Shown here: positions 9,285 through 17,587 of the stretch, one piece after another
How the letters are laid out: each line of letters opens with the position of its first letter
Numbering within the stretch: position 1 is the stretch's first letter
Origin: Lachnospiraceae bacterium
Lineage (GTDB): Bacteria; Bacillota; Clostridia; Lachnospirales; Lachnospiraceae
Assembly (NCBI GenBank): GCA_910575255.1
Contig: CAJTEM010000008.1
Coordinates: 62,001 to 126,000 of the forward strand
Reading direction: 5' to 3'
Length of the DNA stretch: 64,000 bases
Program-made: the position numbers and the translations under genes
Notes under the pieces: model-generated
What the model saw: the letters and a program-made list of their open reading frames with translations, nothing else
Told to the model about the DNA's origin: nothing
The model's database searches: none

Positions 9285-10220
9285 CTATGCTTCCTCCGCC
9301 TGCTTTTTTTCGCCGTCCTCCGGCTCCTGCTTCTTAAGCTTCTCCGCCCGTACCGTGTGGATCATCTTATTCTCCACCTGAATCACGGAAAACCGGATCC
9401 CCTGATAAATCACTTCCGGCTTCTCTTCCTCCCGAGGAATGCGATCCAGCCGCGAGATCAAGAGCCCGTTCACCGTGTCGTAATTGTCCAAATCCTCCTC
9501 CGGCAGCTCAATCCCCAGCGCCTCCTGAGCCTCCCGAAGCGGCGTCATCCCGCTCATCACCAGCTCCCCGCTCTCCTGCCGGACGATAAATTTCTCTTCC
9601 ACATCATACTCGTCCATTATATTGCCGACGATCTCCTCCAGAATATCTTCCATGGTGACCAGGCCTGCTGTCTGCCCATACTCGTCAATCACGATCTCCA
9701 TATGGATCTTCTGGGACTGCATCTCTTTAAACAGTGAATCCAGATTCCGTGTCTCCGGAATAAACCGCGCTTCCCGCAGCACGCCCGGCACTTTCGAAAG
9801 CTCCATCTGTGCTTCCCGGGGATCCTCTGCGTGGACCAGCACATCCCGCATATGTATCGTACCGATAATATCATCCAGATCCTCCCCATAGACCGGATAC
9901 CGGGTGTTATTCCCCTCCTGCAGCACGAACCTGGCCGCCTCACTCAGCGCCATATCACCCGGAAGCGCCACAATGTGCTTCCGGTGGGTCATGACATCAC
10001 CGGCCTCCTTCTCATCCAGCTCAAAGATGTTGCTGATCATCTTCGCTTCCCTGGTCTCTAAGACTCCCTGTTCATGTCCCTCATTTACCATCGTCTTGAT
10101 GTCCTCTTCCGTCACGTTCTCCTGCCGGGACTTCCAATACCGGAAAACCAGCCACATCGCTGCTCCCAGGCAAACCAACGCACCGAAAATGATCCACAAG
10201 TACGAATAGCCATCGTCCAT
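9285..10220 (-). CDS. CBS-pair / CorC_HlyC domain protein with a single N-terminal membrane segment
   Basis: A 311-residue protein. One membrane segment (about residues 8-26) is followed by a CBS pair (about 70-195, containing DVMTHRKHIVALP and EIVIDEYGQTAGLVTMEDILEEIVG) and a C-terminal CorC_HlyC transporter-associated domain (about 210-290). Related proteins are linked to magnesium and cobalt homeostasis. The usual four-helix CNNM/DUF21 membrane domain of HlyC/CorC transporters is absent, so this may be a regulatory or truncated form rather than a transporter. The C-terminal tail is Lys/Glu-rich. Confidence 0.88.
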   Translation of the reverse strand: MDDGYSYLWIIFGALVCLGAAMWLVFRYWKSRQENVTEEDIKTMVNEGHEQGVLETREAKMISNIFELDEKEAGDVMTHRKHIVALPGDMALSEAARFVLQEGNNTRYPVYGEDLDDIIGTIHMRDVLVHAEDPREAQMELSKVPGVLREARFIPETRNLDSLFKEMQSQKIHMEIVIDEYGQTAGLVTMEDILEEIVGNIMDEYDVEEKFIVRQESGELVMSGMTPLREAQEALGIELPEEDLDNYDTVNGLLISRLDRIPREEEKPEVIYQGIRFSVIQVENKMIHTVRAEKLKKQEPEDGEKKQAEEA

Positions 10221-10367
10221 ATTCCTGTAAAGGCTCCTTTATCCTTTGCCGGCCCGGATTCTGTCCCTCACCACTGACTCCCGGACCCTGTTCCACCACG
10301 TATCTCAACCATTGTACCTGATTTCCTGTATTTCGTCAATGGCAAGCCGCTATATTCTCTACCACAC

Positions 10368-10715
10368 CTATGTAGCCAATTCCAGACTCACCATCAACGC
10401 ATGATTCACTCTCTGCAAAAGCTCCTCGTCAATGTGACAGATCTTCTCCTTCAGCCGCTGTTTATCAATCGTCCTCAGCTGCTCCAGCAGAATTACGGAA
10501 TCCTTGATCATATCACAGCGCCGGGTATCCAGCTCCACATGTGTGGGCAGCTTTGCCTTATTCATCTTTGAGGTAATCGCCGCACAGATCACTGTCGGGC
10601 TGTGTTTGTTGCCCACATCGTTCTGAATAATTAAAACCGGCCGCACCCCTCCCTGCTCGGAACCGACCACCGGCCGTAAATCCGCATAATAAATATCTCC
10701 TCGTCTGATTATCAC
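10368..10715 (-). CDS. MazF/PemK-type endoribonuclease toxin
   Basis: A 115-residue MazF-family protein with the typical start [20 protein letters not shown] followed by RPVLIIQND and the conserved [10 protein letters not shown] strand. Members of this family cut mRNA at short sequence motifs. The start is GTG (an ATG five bases earlier reads into a stop), with a weak GGAG upstream. The alanine racemase gene lies upstream, the usual neighbour of the Bacillus ndoA toxin, but I see no antitoxin frame in the 241 bases between them. The antitoxin may be elsewhere or absent. Confidence 0.9.
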   Translation of the reverse strand: MIIRRGDIYYADLRPVVGSEQGGVRPVLIIQNDVGNKHSPTVICAAITSKMNKAKLPTHVELDTRRCDMIKDSVILLEQLRTIDKQRLKEKICHIDEELLQRVNHALMVSLELAT

Positions 10716-10956
10716 GCCATCTCACGCTCCGTCCATCATACTTGTCGATATCCCCGCAAAGCAGGGACATCCACCTGCTCACAGTATTCCCCTGCTTTCC
10801 CTGGTCTATACCTCCCTGACTGCCGAAAAGCATCCTCACCGAAACAAAAAGAAGGGAAAACGACTGATACTATTTTATGACGAAAGCGGAAGTCCTGTTA
10901 TCTGTTTTCCGGATCACACCTCTGAAAATCCGGAAAATCCCCATATTCCTTCCTTC

Positions 10957-12135
10957 TTAAATCTCTGGATATTCATCCTCAAAATAATCCTTGGTTGCCA
11001 CGGCTTCTCCTCCAAGCAGGTAGACCCTGGGAACCCTTTTTCCGATATCACAGACGATCTCATAATGGAATCCGCCTCCCCATCCGGCCAGATCCTCCAC
11101 ACGGATCTCCTCTCCGCCATCTTTTCCGATCAGGGTCACCGGCGTGTCCATGTCTGCCTCCGGGACAGCGGTCACATCCGCCATCAGCTGATCCATGCAG
11201 ACTCGCCCCAGGACAGGCACCTTCCTTCCCTGTATCAACACATATCCCCGTCCGGAGAGGTTGCGCGGATAGCCGTCCCCGTAGCCCACCGGAATCGTGG
11301 CAATCCGCATCGGCTTTTCTGCCGCAAAGGTCCCTCCGTAGCTGACCTGACGGCCCGGCAGAATCTCTTTTACATAGGTCACAAAGCTTCTCAGGCTCAT
11401 TACCGGACGCAGCGGCACGGATTTCTTTTCCACCTCATCCGACGGATACATCCCATATATGGAGATCCCGGCCCGCGCCCAGTTCATATGGATTTGCGGA
11501 AAATCAATGATAGCAGCGCTGTTGGCACAATGCCTCACCGGTATCGTCACTCCCTGTTCCTCAAGCTTTTTGATAAAATGCTCAAAGCTTGCCAGCTGCG
11601 CCATCGCCCAGGTCTTGTCCGCCTCATCCGCCCGCGCAAAATGAGTAAAAATCCCCTCTGCCCGGATTCCCGGCAAATCGCAGATCTCTTTTGCCAGCCG
11701 GACGCCGCTCTCATCCGCATCCAGGCCGATCCGGCTCATCCCCGTATCCACTGCCAGATGAAAATCAGCCGTCTTCCCCAGACTCAGCGCTTCCTTTGAC
11801 AGTGCCCTGGCCTGTCTTTCGGTAAAAATCACCGGCCGGATCTCCTTTTCAATCAGGGAAGCGTAATGGCTTTCATGTACCGGTCCCAGAATCAGGATCG
11901 GCTTGGGAATCCCGTGGCGGCGAAGCAGCAGGGCCTCCTCTGCCGTTGCCACCGCATAAGCCTCCACATAAGGTTCTAGAACCCGCGCCACCGGAACGGA
12001 GCCGTGTCCATACCCGTCCGCCTTCACGACTCCCACCAGCCCCGTTCCCGGCGCCAGATTCCTTTTCATGGATTTCATATTCTCGATCACCGCGTCCAGA
12101 TCAATCTCCGCATAAACCCTCGTATATCTTTTCAT
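10957..12135 (-). CDS. alr: Alanine racemase
   Basis: A 392-residue PLP enzyme that interconverts L- and D-alanine for peptidoglycan. The PLP-binding lysine is Lys38 in VVKADGYGHG. The catalytic-tyrosine neighbourhood and substrate loop appear as QVSYGGTFAAEKPMRIA and PVGYGDGYPR, and VCMDQLMADVT is present. Length is normal. The start ATG at 12135 follows AAAGGAACAG. It lies upstream of the mazF-like gene on the same strand, and behind a palindromic intergenic element at 12262-12430. Confidence 0.96.
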   Translation of the reverse strand: MKRYTRVYAEIDLDAVIENMKSMKRNLAPGTGLVGVVKADGYGHGSVPVARVLEPYVEAYAVATAEEALLLRRHGIPKPILILGPVHESHYASLIEKEIRPVIFTERQARALSKEALSLGKTADFHLAVDTGMSRIGLDADESGVRLAKEICDLPGIRAEGIFTHFARADEADKTWAMAQLASFEHFIKKLEEQGVTIPVRHCANSAAIIDFPQIHMNWARAGISIYGMYPSDEVEKKSVPLRPVMSLRSFVTYVKEILPGRQVSYGGTFAAEKPMRIATIPVGYGDGYPRNLSGRGYVLIQGRKVPVLGRVCMDQLMADVTAVPEADMDTPVTLIGKDGGEEIRVEDLAGWGGGFHYEIVCDIGKRVPRVYLLGGEAVATKDYFEDEYPEI

Positions 12136-12261
12136 AGTCTCATCTGTTCCTTTCGTCTCTAAAAAAATCCTGCTCCGCAGGGCTCACTTAGCAAATGCAA
12201 TGAGCGTAGTGAACAAGCCCACACCTTGTTGCGATCTACGTTCCGCTTCGGTCGTTGCGAA

Positions 12262-12430
12262 ACTAGTACATCGTTGCACTAATTCACGAGTAACTAGCAC
12301 TCGCTATCCGCGCCATCTGCACGCCTGCGAAGCTAGCCGTAGGCCCCACTACGCCGTCGCTTCGCAGACGCACATCTGACACGAATATCAAGCACTATTT
12401 ACTTCGGGATTAATGCAACGATGTACTAGT
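12262..12430. repeat. Inverted-repeat (MITE-like) element between nnr and alr
   Basis: The ends form a 22-base inverted repeat with one mismatch, running inward from ACTAGTACATCGTTGCACTA at 12262-12283 and its complement at 12409-12430. The interior has further GC-rich self-complementary blocks (CTGCGAAGC / GCTTCGCAG). The right arm contains the TAG stop of the nnr gene. It shares no clear sequence with the GGTACGCC family. Confidence 0.6.
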
Positions 12431-14030
12431 GCCACTGACACTCAGCAACCTCACGGAGTGTTTTTGTTTCATAGGACGCAATTTCCTGCGAAATAAAAAA
12501 TGCATTTGCAAGGTCTCTTGCCAGCACGCCCTTGTCTCCCTGTCTCTCTGCCGCATGCTCTCCCATCAGCCCATGCAGATAGACGCCCAGGGCTGCCGCC
12601 TCTGTCCGCTCCATCCCCTGCGCAAGCAGGCTGCCGATCACCCCGGCCAGAACATCTCCGGATCCGCCCTTTGCCATGGCACTGCACCCGCTGGCATTGA
12701 TCCATACATGGCCATCACTGTCCGCCGTCACGGTAGATGCATCCTTGAGCACACATACCGCCTGGATCCGGGCAGCATACTCCCGTGCCGCTAAACGTCG
12801 ATCCGCCTTAAGCATTTCGATCGTCTGACCCGTTAATCTTGCCATCTCTCCCATGTGCGGGGTAACCACCGCCCTGCCGGCAAGATATGCCTCCAGACGC
12901 GGCAGACGCGCCACCATATTCAAAGCATCTGCATCCACCACTATCGGAGCCCCTGACGCGGCCAGCACAGTCTCCGCCAGACTCTCTGCATATGGCTTCT
13001 GGCCAAGCCCAGGCCCTATCACAATTGCGTCAGCCCAGGCACACTGCTCCCTCACTGTCTGACAGTATTTCCTGGTATTTGACAACTCGTCTCCTGCCTC
13101 ATCCTCCGGCGGCTGAAGCACCTCCACAATCGCTTCCGGCAAAAGCGTCTGCAGCACTGTCCGGTTCTCTGGCACTGTCAGGATTTTCACCAGGCCGGTT
13201 CCCGTCCGGTAAGCTGCCAGAGCGCTCAGGTATGCCGCCCCGCTCATTCCCACGCAGCCCGCGATCACCAGAAGCTTTCCGAATGTCCCCTTATTGCTGT
13301 CCATGGGACGCTTTGGCAGAAATCTTAAATCCTCACGCTCCAGCACGATTGCATCCCATCCGGCCCGTTCCCGGCTGCAGTCGGAAAATCCGATATCCTC
13401 CACGGATACCCTTCCGGCATATTCCCGGCCCGGATACAGCAAAAGCCCGGATTTCACATAGCCAAAAGTAACCGTCACACGTGCCCGCAGCGCTGTCCCC
13501 ATCACCGCGCCGGTATCCGCATGAATCCCGGAAGGGATATCCACTGCCACCACATCCACATCCTCCTGCTTTGCCAGCCTTTCGATCAGGCAGCGATACT
13601 CTCCGGCAACATTCCTCCCCAGCCCGATGCCAAACAATGCATCCAGAACGATCTCACCGCCCTCAAGCTTCAGCTCCGCTGCCGGCTTCACAGGAATTCC
13701 CAGCTTCTGTGCAATCTTTCGCTGAAGCTGATATTCTTCTGTGCCTTGTTCGGGATTCCCGGCCAGAAACACAGATACCTCATAGCCTCTCCCCCACAAA
13801 ATCCGTCCTGCCGCGATCCCATCCGCTCCGTTGTTCCCCGTTCCGCAGACCGCCGCAATCCTTGCCGGCTTTTTCTCGTTTTTTTTGTATCTCCCGGCCA
13901 TCAGCGTCTCCGCCGCATCTGCCACAGCCAGTGCCGCCCGCTCCATCAGAACCACAGAAGGAATGCCGATCCTGTTTATCGTATCTTCATCAATCGCTTT
14001 CATTTGTTTTCCCGTCACCGCATATTTCAT
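12426..14030 (-). CDS. nnr: Bifunctional NAD(P)HX epimerase / ADP-dependent NAD(P)HX dehydratase
   Basis: A 534-residue fusion that repairs hydrated NAD(P)H. The N-terminal half is the YjeF-type epimerase (GTGNNGADGIAAGRIL near residue 60, VDIPSGIHADTG near 155). The C-terminal half is the ribokinase-like dehydratase (GTFGKLLVIAGCVGMSGAA, TPHMGEMARL, and GCSAMAKGGSGDVLAG). The start at 14030 follows AAGGAGG; the longer upstream reading lacks support. The last residues (about REVAECQWH) do not look like family sequence, and the stop lies inside an inverted-repeat element, so the terminal codons may be element-derived. Confidence 0.94.
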   Translation of the reverse strand: MKYAVTGKQMKAIDEDTINRIGIPSVVLMERAALAVADAAETLMAGRYKKNEKKPARIAAVCGTGNNGADGIAAGRILWGRGYEVSVFLAGNPEQGTEEYQLQRKIAQKLGIPVKPAAELKLEGGEIVLDALFGIGLGRNVAGEYRCLIERLAKQEDVDVVAVDIPSGIHADTGAVMGTALRARVTVTFGYVKSGLLLYPGREYAGRVSVEDIGFSDCSRERAGWDAIVLEREDLRFLPKRPMDSNKGTFGKLLVIAGCVGMSGAAYLSALAAYRTGTGLVKILTVPENRTVLQTLLPEAIVEVLQPPEDEAGDELSNTRKYCQTVREQCAWADAIVIGPGLGQKPYAESLAETVLAASGAPIVVDADALNMVARLPRLEAYLAGRAVVTPHMGEMARLTGQTIEMLKADRRLAAREYAARIQAVCVLKDASTVTADSDGHVWINASGCSAMAKGGSGDVLAGVIGSLLAQGMERTEAAALGVYLHGLMGEHAAERQGDKGVLARDLANAFFISQEIASYETKTLREVAECQWH

Positions 14031-14171
14031 CCCGACCCCTCCTTGTAATCTCACACCTGGTATCAGTCTCAATGAACCCTGTGTATCTTTGTCTGAATTT
14101 TTGTTTTCTGTCATTTGCCGCCGCAGGCAACCTTCTGTCAAAAATGCGTTTTGCCGGATATCTCTGTATAG

Positions 14172-14208
14172 AAAAACTGGCAGACCGTGAATCTCTCTTG
14201 TCTGCCAG
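14172..14208 (-). terminator. Intrinsic terminator of rex
   Basis: On the minus strand CTGGCAGAC pairs with GTCTGCCAG (9-base stem) and is followed by TTTTTC. It begins about 19 bases past the rex stop codon. Confidence 0.8.
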
Positions 14209-14226
14209 TATCGTAGCCCTGTTCTG

Positions 14227-14910
14227 TCATTCTCTATATTTCTCCGACCGGTGTGCCTTCGCTTTCGCTTTCTCCTCCTGATCCTGCATACTGCATACCC
14301 GGTAAGACAAACGCATCAGGCTCTCGGACAGATGCACATTCTCCACCACCACATCATCCGGCACATTCAAATCCACATGAGCAAAATTCCAGATCGCCTT
14401 AATTCCGGCATCCACCAGGCGATCTGCAATCTCCGGCGCCTTGGTCTTCGGAATCGTCAGCGCCGCCATCTGCACCTCATTATCCGCAATAAACTGCTCC
14501 AGATCATCCACCCCGCGGATCTCGATCCCCCGCACTACCAGTCCGATCAGACGGGGATTGATGTCAAACATTCCCTTGATGATAAATCCTCGTTTCTCAA
14601 AATTCGCATAATTTGCAATCGCTTGTCCTAAGTTTCCGGCACCGATAATGATCAGATTGTGCTGCCGGTCAATCCCCAGAATCTTGGCAATCTCCGTGTA
14701 AAGGTATTTCACATTATAACCATATCCCTGTTGTCCGAATCCGCCGAAATTATTCAAATCCTGCCGAATCTGAGAAGCTGTCACCCGCATTCTTACACTC
14801 AGCTCATTAGAAGAAATACGTTCCACCCCTGACTCCAGCAATTCACCCAGATAACGGTAATACCTAGGAAGCCGGGTAATCACTGCTTTTGAGATCTCTC
14901 TTCCTTCCAT
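14227..14910 (-). CDS. rex: Redox-sensing transcriptional repressor Rex
   Basis: A 227-residue Rex repressor that senses the NADH/NAD+ ratio and controls fermentation genes. The N-terminal winged helix contains RLPRYYRYL and the recognition segment ITASQIRQDLNNFG-like (VTASQIRQDLNNFGG); the Rossmann part begins IIIGAGNLGQAIANY near residue 85. The C-terminus has the swapped helix region and a Lys/Ala-rich tail. The ATG at 14910, eight bases after GGAAGGG, is preferred over the GTG at 14919. It has a near-perfect sigma-A promoter and its own terminator, so it is likely monocistronic. No clear Rex operator is visible upstream. Confidence 0.96.
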   Translation of the reverse strand: MEGREISKAVITRLPRYYRYLGELLESGVERISSNELSVRMRVTASQIRQDLNNFGGFGQQGYGYNVKYLYTEIAKILGIDRQHNLIIIGAGNLGQAIANYANFEKRGFIIKGMFDINPRLIGLVVRGIEIRGVDDLEQFIADNEVQMAALTIPKTKAPEIADRLVDAGIKAIWNFAHVDLNVPDDVVVENVHLSESLMRLSYRVCSMQDQEEKAKAKAHRSEKYRE

Positions 14911-14949
14911 GATATTCACCCTTCCATTTCCACACTTTTCTCATTTATT

Positions 14950-14978
14950 ATTATATCTGTACAAAATGACAATGTCAA
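14950..14978 (-). promoter_or_regulatory. Sigma-A promoter of rex
   Basis: On the minus strand a consensus TTGACA (14973-14978) is followed after 17 bases by a consensus TATAAT (14950-14955). Transcription would start about 30 bases before the rex ATG. It lies just inside the left terminal repeat of the element at 15030. Confidence 0.9.
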
Positions 14979-15029
14979 ATACGTTTTTATTTAAATACAA
15001 TGTACCGATCCTCTTGTTACTGTTCACAT

Positions 15030-15340
15030 CCAATGTCAGTAAGTTAAGTTGTTCCAAAAGGTACGCCAAGGAAACGGGGAGAGCAGCCATCGGAAAGGGT
15101 CTGCTGCTTTTTCCGGTTTCGAGATCAAGAATTCCTAAAATTTCTGAATTTTGCTAAAAACGAAACGAAAATTCACAAACTCGCTCCGCTCAGACAGTGT
15201 GAATTTTCGTTTCAACGCAAAGCTCAGAAATTTAAGGACTTCTAAATCTCTGCAAAGTCAAAATCCGCAGACCCTTTCCGATGGCTGCTCTCCCCGTTTC
15301 CCTGGCTGTGTTTCGCGATCCCTTAACTTACTGACATTGG
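15030..15340 (+). repeat. Dispersed palindromic element, copy A (best preserved)
   Basis: A 311-base element bounded by perfect 19-base terminal inverted repeats (15030-15048 and CTTAACTTACTGACATTGG at 15322-15340). Inside is an outer stem (GGTACGCC side at 15060-15106, partner at about 15266-15308) whose arms match over more than 30 bases. Next are middle arms carrying GAATTCCTAAAAT and TTTAAGGACTTC, then an apical hairpin (AAATTCAC...GTGAATTTTCGTTTC). No gene is encoded. Orientation is defined by GGTACGCC coming first. Confidence 0.85.
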
Positions 15341-15346
15341 TCCACA

Positions 15347-15522
15347 CCATGACTAATCACTCCGATGATTAGTCATGGGCCAGTATCGTTATAGAGTCAA
15401 AGCATATGCCCCAGTCTACACTCCGTTTCGGTCGGTTCTGAACAAGCGCCACTGGCGCTTAGAACCGCCGCAGGCGATTTCAAATGGGCATATGCCGTTA
15501 CGTTCACAGGGTACCTGTGAAC
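15347..15522. repeat. Cluster of three hairpins between element copies A and B
   Basis: First, a 13-base perfect stem CCATGACTAATCA / TGATTAGTCATGG with a 6-base loop (15347-15378). Second, nested stems GCATATGCCC (15402) / GGGCATATGC (15486) enclosing GGTTCT-AAGCGCC / GGCGCTT-AGAACC. Third, GTTCACAGG / CCTGTGAAC (15502-15522). The function is unknown. GTTCACAG resembles the outer ends of the palindromic elements. Confidence 0.6.
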
Positions 15523-15527
15523 TCTTT

Positions 15528-15830
15528 GGTTACTTTCACGGGAAACTCAGCCTTGGAAAAAGGGGCGGCAAGAAGCCGGAAATGGTCTGATGATTTTGAC
15601 TTTGCAGGGATTTAGAAGTCCTTAAATCCCTGAATTTTGCGTTGAAACGAAAATTCACACTGTCTGAGCAAAGCGAGTTTGTGGATTTTCGTTTCGCTTT
15701 TAGCAAAAATCAGGGATTTTAGGAATTCTTGATCCCGAAACCGGAAAAAGCAACAGACCATTTCCGGCTTCTTGCCGCTCCTTTTTCCAAGGCGTACCTT
15801 CTGGAACCTCACCTTCCGTGAAAAGTAACC
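15528..15830 (-). repeat. Dispersed palindromic element, copy B
   Basis: An inverted copy relative to copy A. The outer stem arms lie near 15551-15594 and 15746-15798 and carry their own variant (GCGGCAAGAAGCCGG). The central hairpin is as in copy A. The usual CTTAACTTACTGACATT ends are replaced by GGTTACTTTCACGG (15528) and CCGTGAAAAGTAACC (15816-15830). A further fragment (GGTACCTTCTGGAACAAGG) follows near 15868, up to the Sel1 gene end. Confidence 0.8.
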
Positions 15831-15889
15831 TTCTTTGGTTGTTATTCACGAGAAGGGATCCGGAGAGGTACCTTCTGGAACAAGGCCGC

Positions 15890-17212
15890 TCACTTTCGTT
15901 TCCATTTTCCAAACAGTGATTTCTTATAACGCCCCAGCGCTTCGGATGCTTCCGCGTCCCCCTTCCCGGCAGCCTTCTGATAGCAGGACACTGCCATGGG
16001 AATATTCACAGGAACTCCGATCCCTTCATCATACATATCCCCCAGAAACTTCCAGGCCTGGGTGTTGTTCTCCTGAGCCGCCTCCTCTAAAAGCCGCTTT
16101 CCGCGAATGGTATCCCTCCCGATCCCTTTTCCGTGCAGACAGCAATAGCCTAAGAGCTCTTTGGGATAATTCTGGCGCTCCTTCAAAAGACCAGTCATCA
16201 TGCGGACTGCTATCTCATAATTGACCTCTGCCCCGTGCCCCCAGAAATAGCAATGGGCAAGATACCATTTGGACATCTGATGGCCGCCGGAAAGCCCCTG
16301 GTTCAGCCAGTAAAATGCTTTCTCGTAATCCTTTTCGCAGCCCCAGCCATTGTAATAACAGCGTCCCGCATGGTAGCAGCCATATTCCTCTCCAGCTTCA
16401 GCCGCTGTCAGGAAGATCTCCAGAGCTTTGGCATCGTCTTCCTGAGCTCCTCTGTCCCCATACAGATATACAAGCCCCAGATCAACCATGCAGGCTGTGA
16501 TTCCCTCGCGGCTTCCCCTCTCGCACCAGCGGATCGCATCCGAATGGCGCTTCAGCTTCTGATATTCCAGAACCAGGGAATGATAGTAATCTCTCATATC
16601 CACCTTCCCATCCATGGTCTCCGCCCACCGAAGCGCCTCCTCCAGATTCTCCTCTACGCCGTTCACTCCGTTGCGCACACTGTTGAACGCGTTTCGAAAC
16701 GAGGGAATACAACCCTGCGCCGCAGAACGGCGGAACCACTTAAGTGCTTCAGCGGCATTCTGCTTTTCGTATTTTAAGAACTCCTCTTTGGATGGCCTCT
16801 GGAAATGAAGAAGCATATCTCCCCAGAAATAAAACAGCCCGATTGCATACTGAGCCATCGGCTCCCCGTCCTCTGCCATTGCCAGCACGTCCCGGTAAGC
16901 CTCCTCCAAGGTCCCGGTCATCGCCTTCTCAATGTCTCCTTTGAGAATATCCATGCGATCCGCGCCCAGTACGCAAAGAGCGCTGCCCAGCTCGATCCCC
17001 CGCTTAGACAGCTTCTTTGCCCTCCGTTCGTCCTCTTTTACATTCCCGTCGCCCCAGCCGTAGCACCGTGCCAGAAAATAAAACGCGTGCGGCTCCTCCT
17101 CAGCCACAGCCTGTTCCAAAAGATGGACTCCCTCTGGAAACCTTGTCGGATCTGCCTGAAAATAGAGCAGGCGGATCCCCTCATTCAAGGTATCTGAGTA
17201 ATAATTTCCCAT
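15890..17212 (-). CDS. Sel1-like repeat protein
   Basis: A 440-residue protein made of tandem Sel1-type (TPR-like) helical repeats, for example CYHAGRCYYNGWGCEKDYEKA, SKWYLAHCYFWGHGAE and AWKFLGDMYDEGIGV. Such repeats form protein-protein interaction surfaces. No signal peptide or catalytic domain is seen, so it is probably cytosolic. The start at 17212 is set by GGGAGGAG upstream and the natural beginning MGNYYSDTLNEG; the longer reading would start inside a repeat element. It is flanked by element fragments on both sides and has no operon partner. Confidence 0.9.
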   Translation of the reverse strand: MGNYYSDTLNEGIRLLYFQADPTRFPEGVHLLEQAVAEEEPHAFYFLARCYGWGDGNVKEDERRAKKLSKRGIELGSALCVLGADRMDILKGDIEKAMTGTLEEAYRDVLAMAEDGEPMAQYAIGLFYFWGDMLLHFQRPSKEEFLKYEKQNAAEALKWFRRSAAQGCIPSFRNAFNSVRNGVNGVEENLEEALRWAETMDGKVDMRDYYHSLVLEYQKLKRHSDAIRWCERGSREGITACMVDLGLVYLYGDRGAQEDDAKALEIFLTAAEAGEEYGCYHAGRCYYNGWGCEKDYEKAFYWLNQGLSGGHQMSKWYLAHCYFWGHGAEVNYEIAVRMMTGLLKERQNYPKELLGYCCLHGKGIGRDTIRGKRLLEEAAQENNTQAWKFLGDMYDEGIGVPVNIPMAVSCYQKAAGKGDAEASEALGRYKKSLFGKWKRK

Positions 17213-17321
17213 AATTTCTCCTCCCAAAATTCTCCTGTCCGGAAATGTTTTCACTAAACGAGTTTTCCTGATTATTATATCTTCCGCACAAAATTCTGTC
17301 AATCGGTCTCCACACTCGCCC

Positions 17322-17492
17322 ACGGTAAACGCAAGCCTTTGGTTATTTTTCACGGGCAATGTCAGTAAATCAAGAGATCGCGAAACACAGCCAGGGAAAC
17401 GGGGAGTGGGCCGCGGCTGAACATCCCGTTCCCCATTCTTTCGAGTCTGGTAAATACCGGCTCCGGAACCTCACCCCACCCCGCGAAAAGCA
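17322..17492. repeat. Degenerate element fragment with GTAAACGCAAG end
   Basis: It starts ACGGTAAACGCAAGCCTTTG, as the element at 36326 does, then CAATGTCAGTAAATCAAG and CACAGCCAGGGAAACGGGGAG from the palindromic family. It ends in GCTGAACATCCCGTTCC...TCTTTCGAG...GGTAAATACC, which recurs at 43027-43090. It looks like a mosaic of two repeat types. Confidence 0.55.
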
Positions 17493-17511
17493 ACAAATAT
17501 TTCGATAATCC

Positions 17512-17540
17512 TTGACCTTTTCCTAAAATTACCGTATCCT
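17512..17540 (+). promoter_or_regulatory. Sigma-A promoter of the 17588 gene
   Basis: TTGACC (17512-17517), a 17-base spacer and TATCCT (17535-17540) lie about 48 bases before the start codon. Confidence 0.65.
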
Positions 17541-17587
17541 AAAGCTACAAACCTATCAGGAATTTTATCCAGAAAGAAGGAATGATT

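Noticed and set aside
15030-15830. The palindromic elements as remnants of a transposase gene
   Set aside because: No transposase-like frame of useful length exists in any copy; the content is only inverted repeats.
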